Assembly: GCA_015680685.1 (NCBI GenBank)
Contig: MNCI01030730.1
Coordinates: 1 to 24,496 of the forward strand
Origin: Gnetum montanum
Lineage: Eukaryota; Streptophyta; Gnetopsida; Gnetales; Gnetaceae
Length of the DNA stretch: 24,496 nucleotides
Direction of reading: 5' to 3'
Part shown: positions 8,416 to 17,819 of the stretch, piece by piece
Position numbering within the stretch: position 1 is the stretch's first letter
Layout: each line of letters opens with the position of its first letter
Notes under the pieces: generated by a model
Databases searched by the model: none
The model's input: the letters and a program-made list of their open reading frames with translations, nothing else
Told to the model about the DNA's origin: nothing
Translations under genes and position numbers: made by a program

Positions 8416-8885
8416 ATGACACCTAGGAAGAAACAGGTGCAAACTTTCAATCGAGACATGAAGAAAATGAATTTGGCCTTCTAGATTATGGTTGCTTGAT
8501 TGGATGAAATCAACATGACGGTAGATAGAAATGCCAGTCCTAGCCATAACCAAACCCACAAAGATGAAGAGTATGTATGTTCAGATGAAGAAGTTTATGG
8601 AGTAGATGAAGAGGAAGGACAATCTAGCTATGGAAGTGTAGAAAATCATCAGCCAAGGAACCTATACTTAATATGAGAACCCTAAGGGCTCCAACAGTGT
8701 TCAATACTTCTTCCTCAAACAAGCTTGATGAGGAAGATGATGTAAGGTTTGCAAGAACATTCAAAAAAGCTACAAGACTTCCATACATAGAGTTGAAGAC
8801 CTTTAATAATGTAGATGGAACCAACACTTTTGTCAGTTGGTTGAAGCTACTTGAGAAGCATTTTATGATTTTATGAGAATTAATG
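8416..8885 (+). pseudogene. Ty3/gypsy gag N-terminus, family B (relic)
   Basis: The start of a gypsy gag gene. ATG 8416 opens a frame beginning MTPRKKQVQTFNRDMKK. It is followed, across two stops, by an acidic region with many Glu and Asp codons (to about 8670). A frameshift later, 8673-8876 reads RLPYIELKTFNNVDGTN, then FVSWLKLLEKHF. This is the family's P-K-L-x-F-x-x-F-D/N-G-x-x-(D/N)-x-x-x-W-L...E-x-x-F helix region. The gene breaks off at about 8885, where metacaspase sequence resumes. It lacks the rest of gag and all of pol. Confidence 0.7.
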
Positions 8886-8886
8886 A

Positions 8887-8931
8887 AAAAACATCATGAA
8901 AGCCCTGAACAACATGATCATGAATGTGCCC
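8887..8931 (+). pseudogene. Metacaspase segment after the insertion
   Basis: KNIMKALNNMIMN (8887-8925) matches the type II metacaspase helix N-I-(K/R)-x-A-L-x-x-M-(V/I) that follows the N-terminal strand. Between this and the N-terminal block about a dozen residues of the family are missing. From 8929 a GT could open an intron, and pyrimidine-rich DNA at 9018-9062 could end it. The usual H-Y-S-G-H-G block is not recognisable; only an isolated His-Tyr (9040-9045) lies in the right neighbourhood. Confidence 0.55.
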
Positions 8932-9082
8932 ACGTTCTATGGTGCAACACCAAATTACACCACTATATCATCGCTTCCACCTTCAACCTTATATATGGTA
9001 AAAGCTTTCACTACATTCTTTCCCGTTTCCTTTCTTATTCATTATCATTTATTCCCATACAAAGGAAAAAAAACTGAAATTG

Positions 9083-9253
9083 GATTACAGTGGTATGATT
9101 GTAGACAAGGATTTTGCGCAGCTTCTGAACAAGCTACTAGTGGGCACATCCTTAACGATCGTAGTGGACTTGTCCTTCATTGGCAAACTAATCAACAAGC
9201 TAGCCCAGACAGTTACAGTTACTAGACAAGCCAATAAGGTGGTTGGTTGCTGA
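9083..9253 (+). pseudogene. Metacaspase p20 catalytic block with Cys-to-Ser
   Basis: The frame reads DYSGMIVDKDFAQLLNKL, then SLTIVVDLSFIGKLINKLAQ, ending at TGA 9251-9253. It aligns with the type II p20 segment I-x-D-x-D-F-x-x-L-(V/L)-x-x-x-P-x-G-x-x-L-T-I-V-S-D-S-C-H-S-G-G-L-I-D-K. Where the family has D-S-C-H-S-G with the nucleophilic Cys, this copy has D-L-S-F-I-G (9167-9184), with Ser (TCC) at 9173-9175 in place of Cys. The His, Ser and first Gly-Gly pair are damaged too. This block cannot have protease activity. Confidence 0.75.
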
Positions 9254-9435
9254 GTTGTAAACAAAAAATTATCCAAAAGGATTTCATTTCTAAATTTCAT
9301 AGTCATGTATTTCTATGGGTTGTAGAAGTTTTCTTTGCTCCCATGCTTGCTTAGTGTGAATAGTTGGCTAAGTCATTCAGTTAGCACTATCACCAAATGA
9401 AAAATTTTCTGCTAGACTCACCTGGTGACACTTTG

Positions 9436-9499
9436 CACTAAGTGGGTATGTAATGTATACTACTAAACACTAAGTGGGTATGTAATATATACTACTAAT
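9436..9499. repeat. 32-bp tandem duplication
   Basis: Units 9436-9467 and 9468-9499 (CACTAAGTGGGTATGTAAT..., then TACTACTAA) differ at two positions. They lie between the p20 and p10 blocks, possibly in an intron. The small divergence suggests a recent duplication compared with the surrounding decay. Confidence 0.85.
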
Positions 9500-9554
9500 G
9501 GAAGAATAATTTTATTTTTTATTTATAATATTAAAGGTGGAAAAGAATCCGAAC

Positions 9555-9790
9555 ATGGAGATCTTGCTAAGTGCCAGCCAACCTAACGAGCTAGCTTTTT
9601 GGTAATGGATACTACTCATGTGGTCAGGCTTATGGAGCATTCACCTATGCTCTCAAGAAAGTGCTGGATCAAGCACCCAGGGCCTATATCTAACTTTGAG
9701 TTGATTCGTGAGGTAAGGGCTATTATAGCATCTGAAGGCTTCACCCAACAACATCCTTGTCCAAGAGATGATTGTTATTTAATTCACACT
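9555..9790 (+). pseudogene. Metacaspase p10 subunit, twice frameshifted
   Basis: Three pieces in three frames match the p10 subunit in order. MEILLSASQPNELAF (9555-9599) corresponds to I-L-L-S-G-C-Q-x-x-x-x-S-A, with the conserved Cys changed. SCGQAYGAFTYALKKVLDQ (about 9616-9672) corresponds to A-Y-G-A-F-S-x-A-I-x-x-x-L. FELIREVRAI and SEGFTQQHPC (about 9697-9765) correspond to x-E-L-V-x-x-A-R ... Q-G-F-x-Q-H-P-x-L-Y-C-S-D. The two frame changes fall near 9600 and 9680. The last matching codons are near 9780; the C-terminus is not preserved. Confidence 0.75.
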
Positions 9791-10540
9791 TTGATCATTT
9801 CAATCTTGGTGTGTGTCTTAGTTTATTTGGCCCCATTACATGGGCATGTTTTAGTTTGGTGTTGTAGTGCTATCTAAGTATCCTTTACCTTTGGGTTATT
9901 GTCTATCTTTGTTATGTACAGCTACATAAGTACTTGTATTGCAAAGTTAAGTCAGCTATCTTTATGTCTTGGTTAAGCTCTTTTATGAAAGTGGTATTAG
10001 TGTAAAGTTAAGTATGGCGTAAGCACTTCTATTCATATAAAGTGCACCTTTGGTTGGTACTACAACTATAATATTATATTATACCTTACTATAATAAGAA
10101 TAAATTTTATATGGTATTATGTATCATTGCACTTAAATAATATGTTTTTTCTTATAATACTCTAAGGTTGTTTATCTTTTTNTAGATTTACGAAAACTTT
10201 TCAATTAATTAAATTGTATATGTATTTCAATAAAGCCTAGTATACAACTATTTAATTTTTTCACTTTTTCACAAGTATTAAGTAAGCATATTTAAATTTT
10301 AATGATTTTCTCTTTACTTGCATGCTTTAAAATAGAATATATTGTATGCATGTCGTAATAGCGATTGCACCTCTAGGAAAGATATGGAATATATAACAAA
10401 TTCAAAGTTTGGCGTCTTTAACGATGATATAAATGGTCTTAATATAATTTAACTAAATTAAAATATTAATTTCAAGTTTTATATTGTTAGTAATAAGCTA
10501 GATTTAAAAGTATCGAAATAAAAATTCTTAATTACATCCT
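9791..10540. other. Stretch without a recognisable gene
   Basis: AT-rich DNA, in its first part probably the 3' flank of the metacaspase pseudogene. There is no motif in any frame. One ambiguous base (N) stands at 10182. Confidence 0.6.
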
Positions 10541-10544
10541 TTTG

Positions 10545-11900
10545 AAACCACAAAGGGTCTATAGGACACCAAACAAATTTTACAATTCTTTGATATAATC
10601 ATGATGGATCTTAAATATCTTATTAAAAATGTCCCAAAGCTGACACTTCTAGATCAAATAAGTGTGAGAAAGTTGTTGCCTAAATACTATATTTAAGTAT
10701 AAAAGCCCTACAAAAAGGATAATTCTAAAAGATATACTCTTCATCCTCCACTATTGCACATATATAAGATATAGAAAAGCATTGCCATATTTGAAGACTA
10801 ATCAATCTCTCTATTTCAATTAATAGATAGTGAGATCTTACATGAGCATGTTTGATTGGTATCTTAGTCTATCTAGAAATAACAATCGATAAACAAGCTA
10901 ATTGTATATTTTCTTATGAACACCATGTGTGCAAATAGGTTCTTGTGCATATTTACTATCAGTTGAATATAAACCATGCATTTTATTTAAAACCCACTGA
11001 GCTATACAATTTGGCCAATGGTATCTATTTGAAACTAAGATGTCTAAATAGTTATATGAGAAGACAATTTCAATTTTGTGTTACTCAAGGTAAAAACTAT
11101 CTCTAAAAGATCTTGTACCACATACCATCATTTTGGTTTTGCTGTCATTGACTTTAACCCTTGAGATAATAGAATAATCATCTAAATTTTGAACTATATA
11201 CTTCATTTGAACTTCATCTTTTGCTATAAGAAGTATATCATCAATAGACACTAAAATATTCATAAGGAAATTTCTAACTTTAATAGAATCCAATGCACCA
11301 TAGAACATCTATTATTCTAAGTTATCAATGAAGAAGTCAAATAAAGTAGATTAAAGTGAACATCCTTGTTTCAACCCAATATTACTATTTAGATTAAGTC
11401 TCTCCTATGTCTTATTATTTAAGAATATAATTTGTACTAAGCTATATAGCTTTTAGATAGCAAATATAAGTTCTTTAGAAATATTAATATCTTTCAACTT
11501 CCTCCACAATTTATACCAATTAACCAAGCCATACGCTCTAGAAGAATCCACAAAGTAAAGATAAACATAATTAGACAACACTTTAGCTTGGTTTATATAA
11601 TATGTAATCAAGTGATTCATTGTAGAGCAATGTTGTCTAAAACTTGCATGTGAACTTATACAAACATTGTTTAATTCTACTCAACTATTAAGCCTTATTT
11701 CAAGTATAATTTCTAATAATTTCACATGAATGTGGATGATCATAAGAAGCCTATAGTTATTAAGGTTATTTTGATAATCCTTTTTGAACAACATTATTAA
11801 TATACTAATGCACCAATCCTCCAGAAGCCTATGCTAGAAATTTGTATTTAAAATCTTACAAAGTTTTAAATAGGAATAATAGGCATCGTTGTCAAAATGA
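10545..11900 (-). pseudogene. LINE (non-LTR) reverse transcriptase relic, minus strand
   Basis: On the minus strand, reading from 11900 down, the order of RT motifs is intact. It starts with KKDYQNNLNNYRLLMII and LLEIILEIRL (family: K-K-G-D-x-x-x-x-x-N-Y-R-P-I ... K-x-x-E-x-I-L). Next is a motif A region with FVDSSRAYGLVNW (family F-V-D-x-x-K-A-F-D), then GLKQGCSL and LFDFFIDNLE (family G-V-K-Q-G-C-P-L-S-P-x-L-F). Then comes ILVSIDDILLIAKDEVQ, where the catalytic Y-A-D-D has become S-I-D-D, and VKVNDSKTKMMV (family L-K-V-N-x-x-K-T-K). A weak CAIVEDEEYILLE near 10770 resembles the Cys/His-rich tail of such LINEs. There are many stops and frameshifts. The endonuclease and the 5' part are not seen. 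Confidence 0.8.
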
Positions 11901-13930
11901 TTTGTCCTCAAGCTTAAAAGATCATTACTAGGGTTGAAATTTAAAATTTTAATGTTTTTTCCATAATTTTGCCTTAATTATAAGAATGAGTAAAAATGCA
12001 CTTATTTTCTTACGTGTATCTCTATTTATTTTAAAATTAAACATTTTTTTTAAAAAATTTCAAAGCATTGAGTTGACTCCTTTTTATATGTTTTAGCATT
12101 TTTATGATCATTAATGATTTTTTGTTTCTTTTTTATTTGCTTCAATATAACAACAACTCAAATTCTCATCATAACCTGCTAGAGGAGGCCACATGGGTTT
12201 ATGATGGTATAAATTTAAAGGAAAACATCAGAAAATTATTCTACTTTAACAAATGATTTCCTACCATATGTAATGATTTCCTCTATCATAATTATTTTTA
12301 TATGAATTTCATTTTCTAATATTTTTCTTTTATTTTTCCTTGTTCCAACTAATGCCAGTGGACCCACATTCCATAACCCATTTATGGGACATCCAAAAAA
12401 TATGAATCGATCCTCTAAGCATCATAACTCATCAATAATATAAGCATAAAATTATACATAAACTCTAGAAAATGTTAACTAGCCATATAACTCAAACATG
12501 CATAACATGATAATCATCATGAGATCATAACATGATCAATTAAACAACACTAACTCATGATCACATAATATGGTTTGCTAATAAACATTGGCAACATAAT
12601 AATAAATATAGAATGGAATGTAGATCAAGATCATACCTACAAATGCTTAGTATTTTCCCACAATCCTCACATCTTGCTAGCCACAAACATCATACTACAC
12701 ATCAAGCAAGATAAATATGCATCATCATAGTAAATCATAATCATATGTATAATATTATTAAATATCAAAAAATATATAATTAAAATAACACAACTAACTA
12801 AGCATCCTATGGCTTCCAACAAGTTTAATCGCACATGTACAATTATAACATAATATCATGACATGCTATAATGAGCAGTTGCAATACCTTAGGTTAAACC
12901 CCCCAAGGATACTTAAAGAGACATTTATGTTATTACAACATGCTCTTTCATTAAATATGTTATTATAATAATTACATCATCATGTTACAAAGTTACACTA
13001 TCATATATATGGAATGATATCATTTGGAAATGGAGGTATAATAAACTAAACCTCCATCCATCCCTGCCCAGCTACAAACCGCCCACACACCCCCACCTCA
13101 AAAGCATATATTCATCCTTAAATAGGTTTTTGTTAATGGTCCTTGCCCATGCTTTAATGCTTTAATATATTCTTTATAACGAGGTTGAATATTAAAGTTT
13201 TATTGCTTATTGTGCAAAGAAAACATAAGTAAGAAAAAATATCTAATGAAAATGCATTTGTCAAGTCAATGACATGCATAAACCTATAGGTATTGATAAG
13301 TAAATTGAATATCTACCAACCACCAAATACTCATTCTAACTTAGGTGGCATTAGGTGCAACTCATATCTTAGGTTATCTAAGTGAAGGTAGGAAAAACCC
13401 TTATTTCCAACTTGTATTAACTAACTATATTTCACTTAACTAATTTAGAAATATAAGTTGAACAAGAAAGAAAAATAAGAAATAGAAGAAAAACTAAGAA
13501 ACTTCCTTGATTTTTTCCCTCCTTAGAATTAAGGAAAGTATTCATAATTCCATCATGAGAAAAATATAGTCAAACAACCATATTTCAAAATGGTAAAGCT
13601 AGATCTTGCCCTTAAACTTATTCCTTGGAAATTAACTATAGTAACTTGACAACTTGGAAAAACTAAGTATCATACCAAACATAGTTTAGGATTTTAAAGA
13701 AGAGAGATGTTAACCCATCTTCAACACTCAATCTTTGTTCCTCATGTTTTGGGACTCTAGAATTCTAGAAATCATGTCATTTAGTTTGCATTCAAATCTT
13801 TGCATTGACTTGAGCATACATGAACATTGATATTCATGCTAATCCAAGGCCCAAAGTATCATAATCTAAAAATTTGAATAAATTTAATTGTTAATTATTT
13901 AATGTTGTGATATGTATTTCAACAGATCGA
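11901..13930. other. Long AT-rich stretch without a recognisable gene
   Basis: I found no coding motif, LTR match or tandem repeat on either strand. A short C-rich patch lies at about 13050-13105. If the copia primer site at 14035 is real, some of the right part (before the TATA box at 13971) would be that element's U3. Confidence 0.5.
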
Positions 13931-13936
13931 CTAATT

Positions 13937-13967
13937 GTTATTACTATTATTGTTGTTGTTGTTGTTT
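13937..13967. repeat. Trinucleotide repeat
   Basis: GTTATTACTATTATT runs into five GTT units. It lies directly before the TATA box of a copia LTR. Confidence 0.85.
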
Positions 13968-13970
13968 TCC

Positions 13971-13978
13971 TATATAAA
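13971..13978 (+). promoter_or_regulatory. TATA box of a copia LTR
   Basis: TATATAAA lies 64 bases before a primer-binding site, the usual short spacing in copia LTRs (TATA, start, poly(A) signal, LTR end). Confidence 0.45.
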
Positions 13979-14034
13979 TGAATGCAACTTGCTTGTTAGG
14001 GTATTTTGTTAAATTTTTGTATTCTTCATTTTAC

Positions 14035-14047
14035 TGTTATTAGAGCT
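14035..14047 (+). other. Copia-type primer-binding site (initiator Met tRNA)
   Basis: TGTTATTAGAGCT then TGGTC matches TGGTATCAGAGCT at 11 of 13 positions, and the TTGGTC-like continuation is typical of plant copia elements. The LTR would end at about 14034. Confidence 0.6.
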
Positions 14048-14160
14048 TGGTCATAGATATTTTACAATTAAATGTTGAAATCTAGTTACCCTAGGAAAAT
14101 TTTTTTATATCAGTTATTATGCCGATACAAGTATTTATATATACATATTTTATTTCTTTA

Positions 14161-14246
14161 CACATTTAGTTATGCATATTTATTCTTTATTATGCACATT
14201 TAATTATGCATCTTTTTCTTTTATTATGCACATGTGATTATACAAT
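14161..14246. repeat. 34-bp tandem repeat in the copia leader
   Basis: Units start at 14161, 14195 and 14229 (exact 34-bp spacing) and read CACATTTAgTTATGCAT, then a T-rich stretch, then TTATTATG. The third is partial. They lie between primer site and gag ATG, the region where packaging signals would be. Confidence 0.75.
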
Positions 14247-14394
14247 ACTCTATTCATGGAGGAATGTTGAACCCTCACCCAACCTAAGTCATGTTCCTTG
14301 TTACTTTTTCTCATTAAACTAGGATTTTGAGTTCATTTTTAATTATAATTTAATATTGCATAAATAAGCTTTGTTAAGGAAGTACCTTAATATT

Positions 14395-14830
14395 ATGTCG
14401 AACCAAAAATATAACCTCACATATGTGTCTAAAATGTTTGAAAACATAGATTTTGTTCCTTGGTTCACTAGAATTAAAGTTATGGTTTTAAAGATATCAC
14501 AATTTTTTATTTGCTAAATACCATAAAAGCCTTGGCATTTGAACTAGTTACTATGAAAAGTGAAGCTTAGATGAGACTTCAATGTACAATTTAGTAGGAC
14601 ACATGATGAAAATCCTATAGGTTCAAATAGAATTTGATTTGGAGTCCCAATATACATGGTACAGGGATTTGAATGCACAAGCATTAGTAGAAGAAAAAAA
14701 AATTATAAGTATACTTATGAAAGTCATAAAAATCAAAGTTAAGATAAAAGAAAATTAAAATTAAAGTTACAAAGTCAAATGCCATTGAGAGGAAAACAAT
14801 ATAAATGTGGAAAAAGTTCCACATAAGAGA
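14395..14830 (+). pseudogene. Probable copia gag N-terminus (relic)
   Basis: ATG 14395 opens a frame reading MSNQKYNLTYVSKMFENIDF, then VPWFTRIKVMVL. This loosely fits the N-terminus of copia gag (K-F-x-G-x-N-F-x-x-W-x-x-x-M-x-x-x-L). It stops at 14515-14517. Further on, at about 14780-14815, KQYKCGKSS could be the first half of a C-x-x-C zinc knuckle (only C-G-K kept). The spacing of about 350 bases after a primer site is normal. The domain match is weak, and the case rests largely on position. Confidence 0.45.
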
Positions 14831-15270
14831 TAAAAGTATGTTATATATGATGTATTTAACATATGTTATATACATAACTTTTCCACCACCTTCATTTTTA
14901 TGTGTCTCCCTCTGTTGCATCACCTCCTTATTTTCAACTATCATTTTCTATGCAACTATTATTTTTCTAAAGCCATGTTCTATCACATTTTTTCATAAAG
15001 ATGTTTTTTACTCTTTCTTCTCCATTTCTAAATCAATTTAAGCTTGGTTTCTTCTATTCTTCCCCTTATAAATAGGTAGTAGTCTTAAAAGCATCACATC
15101 ACAGTTTTTAAAAGGATTTTAGGTGCGACAAGTCAAGGCAAAGACAAATTAAGAGCACTAAATAAAAAAGGAAGAAGCTAAGAGAATTCTAGCTCTACCA
15201 ACACAAATAAGATAGATTATTTTAGTTTTCTTGTCATATGCTATCCTATTGTGTTGTGAATTTTCTATTC
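14831..15270. other. Stretch without a recognisable gene
   Basis: AT-rich DNA without coding motif. A TATAAATA word stands at 15067-15074 (inside CCCTTATAAATAGG), and could be the core promoter of an unidentified LTR or gene. Nothing downstream of it is recognisable as coding. Confidence 0.45.
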
Positions 15271-15880
15271 CTCATTTCTACTTTCTACTCTTCTTCTACG
15301 ATTTTGATTATTATGCCAAGATTCTACTGGATATTTGTTATTTTGGGCTTGTTTTTGGTATTTTAATTGTGTTCAGCCCTTTTTTCTACCTTTTGGTGAA
15401 TTTCTAGAATTGTGGGAACTTTGTCCAACCTAGTATAAATATTTTATGAATATTTCAGAACTACTCAACACATAAGTATGATTTTGCAAGAATTTTGTGA
15501 AACTTTAGTTGCCATGGATTTGGTTATTTTGAACTCATCTCTACTTTCTACTCTTCTTCTACAATTTCGATTATTATGCCAAGATTCTGCTAGATTTTTG
15601 TTATTTTAGGCTTGTTTTTGGTATTTTAATTGTGTTCAATCCTTTTTCTACCTTTTGGTGAATTTTTGCAATTGTGGAAATGTTGCCCAACCTACTATGA
15701 ATATTTTAAAATTGTTCATGACATAAGCATGATTTTGCAAGAATTTTATAGAACTTTGGCTACCATGGATTTGGCTATTTTGGAAATCATTTTGTTTTGG
15801 AAATAAAAAAATAGTATTTTTGAGGCAAGAATTTTATGAAATTTGAGTTTTTATGGATTCTGGCCATTTTGGAAATATTT
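15271..15880. repeat. 263-bp tandem duplication with partial third unit
   Basis: Unit 1 (15271-15533) and unit 2 (15534 to about 15790) repeat the same order: CTCAT-TCTACTTTCTACTC, GATTATTATGCCAAGATTCT, GGTATTTTAATTGTGTTCA, CTACCTTTTGGTGAATTT, GATTTTGCAAGAATTTT, CCATGGATTTGG. A partial third unit (15821-15880) repeats only the end (CAAGAATTTTATG ... GCCATTTTGGAAAT). The units match closely by eye. No reading frame spans them. They may be part of a long LTR or a satellite-like array. Confidence 0.85.
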
Positions 15881-16240
15881 TGCATTTTTAGAATAAAATA
15901 ATAATATTTATGTAGCCATTTTTGCTTAATTGGTAATGGAAGCCCTGAATCTTATAAATGTCCCCATTTGCATGTAGTAGTGGAGTGTTCCTTACTAAGA
16001 CCCACCCTATGGAAACAAGGGTTTTTGGAAGGATTTCCTATCATTGATTTTGATTCATATGTTCATGTGAAAATATGGACTTTGTCAAGACCATGGCACT
16101 AAGCAGTTGAATCTAGTGGAGTTACGATGAGGCATAGTCAAGACCTATCCTTGTGATGATACATGTCCCTTGACCATTGAGGATGTTAGTAGTAAGGCTA
16201 TTGCCAAGACCTAGCCATGAGTGACTTTTTTGGGATCAAG
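15881..16240. other. Non-coding stretch with scattered CAAGACC words
   Basis: No gene found. A CAAGACC word, often continued as TAGCC, recurs at about 16087, 16138 and 16205 here and at about 16311 and 16472 in the next block. The spacing is irregular, so this is not a simple tandem repeat. Confidence 0.4.
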
Positions 16241-16575
16241 AGGCTAATCTAATGATAGTAGTGAGGTTATTGCAAGAGCTATCAATGCATTCCTTTGGCG
16301 ATGAGGATAATCAAGACCTTGCCTTTGGAGATGTCTAGATAAAATATACATTTTTTGGATTTTTATTCGACAATTTGTGACATTTTTGGATATTAAAATA
16401 ATTTAAAGGATAATGTAATGATAGTAGTGAAGTTAATCGAAGACTTGATGGTTTCTATTAGTAGTGACGATAACCAAGACCTAGCCTTCAAAGATGCTTG
16501 GATAAAATATACATTCCTTGGATTTTTGGATTTCTTTTGGATATTTAGGTTTCTTTTGAATTTTTGAAATATTTG
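16241..16575. repeat. 166-bp tandem duplication
   Basis: Unit 1 starts at 16241 and unit 2 at 16407. Both read AGG-TAAT-TAATGATAGTAGTGA, then a divergent middle, then ATAA-CAAGACCT-GCCTT, then GATAAAATATACATT, then CTTGGATTTTT-like DNA. The copies are more diverged than those of the 263-bp array. The unit ends are approximate. Confidence 0.7.
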
Positions 16576-17639
16576 TGGCAATTCAAGACTTGAAACATTT
16601 TTGAATATTTTATTAGAAACCTTGTCTAGCCCAAAACCTAAGACTTTTGGCCTTAAACCTTTATGCTCCATGAAGAGGGAAATATAAAAACCTTTCTTAT
16701 TTAAGGGGTTCTAACTCCTCTTGCATTTCAATGCAAAGCACGTAGAGTAGCGATGGATACTTCAGAAGAAGAACATGAAACAAAAGCTAAATCAATTTAG
16801 TACAACATAGACCTTTTGAACCTAAAAAATAATTTTTATATCTTTTATATTTTTGTAAAATAGGAAATTTGTATGCCTTAGGATATTTGAGCCATGTACC
16901 TATTTTTGTGAATAAATAATAAAATATGATTAGATATGAATTTGTCATTTATGCCATTAGGACTGTGAGATTGCAAGGAACATTTTTCATTTTGGTGCAT
17001 GTAGTATGTTTGAGAAATTTTAATATTAATATCTTATTATCTAATTTGGTAAAGTTTAAACATGAATAACTTTATTTCTAGATGTTCAATTAAGATAAAA
17101 TGAGTGTCATTAGGATCATTATTTTATATATTATTTTATGATATAACTAGTGGAATTTTTAGACATCTACAGTTTTTTGGTCATGCAAAACTATAATTTT
17201 CATCAAATAAATATTATTTAATTATATATGCAAGTATTTTAAAATTTAGCTACGTTGTATTATTCCAATGTATTTATACTCCTAACTAATAATTTTTATC
17301 TATTTCACCACTTCTTTTTGCATTAGTAATTCAAGGTTAAATCCAGATCCTCGGGGTTTCATAACATCTCTATTAGTTATTTATAGGATCTTATAGATAA
17401 TTAATAGGAGTATTACACAAAATAGATGGGTAGAGCAATGTCTTTCACTAGATGGAATTCTTGCAAGCACATTTTATGTTAGAATCTCTACAATTATTTT
17501 TGTATTTTCTTCTAAATCATTCTTCTTCATGGATATCATATGCCTTGTGAGGATAAGATTTTCTATGGTGATTGATTTTTACTAAAAGATTTGGTTGCTT
17601 GTTGGTTTGGTATAAATCTTTCTTGCATTTTTAATTTGC
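16576..17639. other. Stretch without a recognisable gene
   Basis: AT-rich DNA with no motif on either strand. The right part may contain the unrecognised start (U3) of the following LTR. Confidence 0.5.
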
Positions 17640-17653
17640 TAACTGATGAGAGT

Positions 17654-17800
17654 GATTACTCTAGTACTTATTCTAATTATTAGACTAGTTACTCTATTGG
17701 TTACTCTAGTAGTTATTCTAATTATTAGAGTGGTTACTCTAGTGGTTACTTTAGCAGTTATTCTAATTATAGAGCGATTACTCTAATTATTAGAGTAGTT
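17654..17800. repeat. Degenerate U3 minisatellite with perfect palindrome
   Basis: Repeats of (A/G)TTACTCTAGTxxTTATTCTAATTATTAGAGT with variable internal duplications. At 17779-17797 TACTCTAAT-T-ATTAGAGTA forms a perfect 9-bp inverted repeat around one base. It lies 15 bases upstream of the TATA box, so it could be a factor-binding site or a hairpin. Function is inferred only. Confidence 0.75.
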
Positions 17801-17811
17801 GCTCCCAAGCC

Positions 17812-17819
17812 TATAAATA
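17812..17819 (+). promoter_or_regulatory. LTR TATA box, family A copy 2
   Basis: TATAAATA followed by CAATGCCTAGGC, matching the box at 1294 and its downstream TGCCTAGGC. An AATAAAGATGAGCT block at about 17987, shared with the LTR at 3473, could include the LTR poly(A) signal. Confidence 0.6.

Larger units (their letters stand above)
6632..9790 (+). pseudogene. Plant metacaspase (type II-like) pseudogene, split by retrotransposons
   Basis: Metacaspases are Cys-dependent Arg/Lys-specific proteases of plants, fungi and protists. Four blocks occur in the right order on one strand: the N-terminal strand and helix (6632-6778), the helix before the catalytic His (8887-8931), the p20 catalytic Cys block (9083-9250) and the p10 subunit (9555-9790). 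DNA between the first two (about 6780-8886) is retrotransposon. The blocks lie in frames 2, 1, 2, and then 0, 1 and 2 (by position modulo 3) within p10, so the gene is frameshifted as well as interrupted. The Cys nucleophile position reads Ser and the His block is not recognisable. Type II is favoured by the GCN start and by the LTIV-D...LINK and SEGFTQQ-HPC patterns. Introns may account for some gaps. Confidence 0.8.

Noticed and set aside
9083-9250. Type I metacaspase, because of the G-M-I-V-D word
   Set aside because: The following D-F-x-x-L, LTIV and LINK and the N-terminal GCN start fit type II better. No Pro-rich or LSD1-type zinc finger region precedes it.
14684-15041. Overlapping plus and minus frames of hydrophobic composition
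   Set aside because: They are Phe/Tyr/Ile runs from AT-rich DNA, without a domain or conserved start.
16393-16671. 92-residue minus-strand open frame
   Set aside because: It spans a 166-bp tandem repeat unit, has no known motif, and its counterpart in the other unit is not open.
17779-17797. Transcription terminator hairpin
   Set aside because: The palindrome is AT-rich, lies upstream of a TATA box in an LTR and has no T-run in the expected place. A binding site is more likely.
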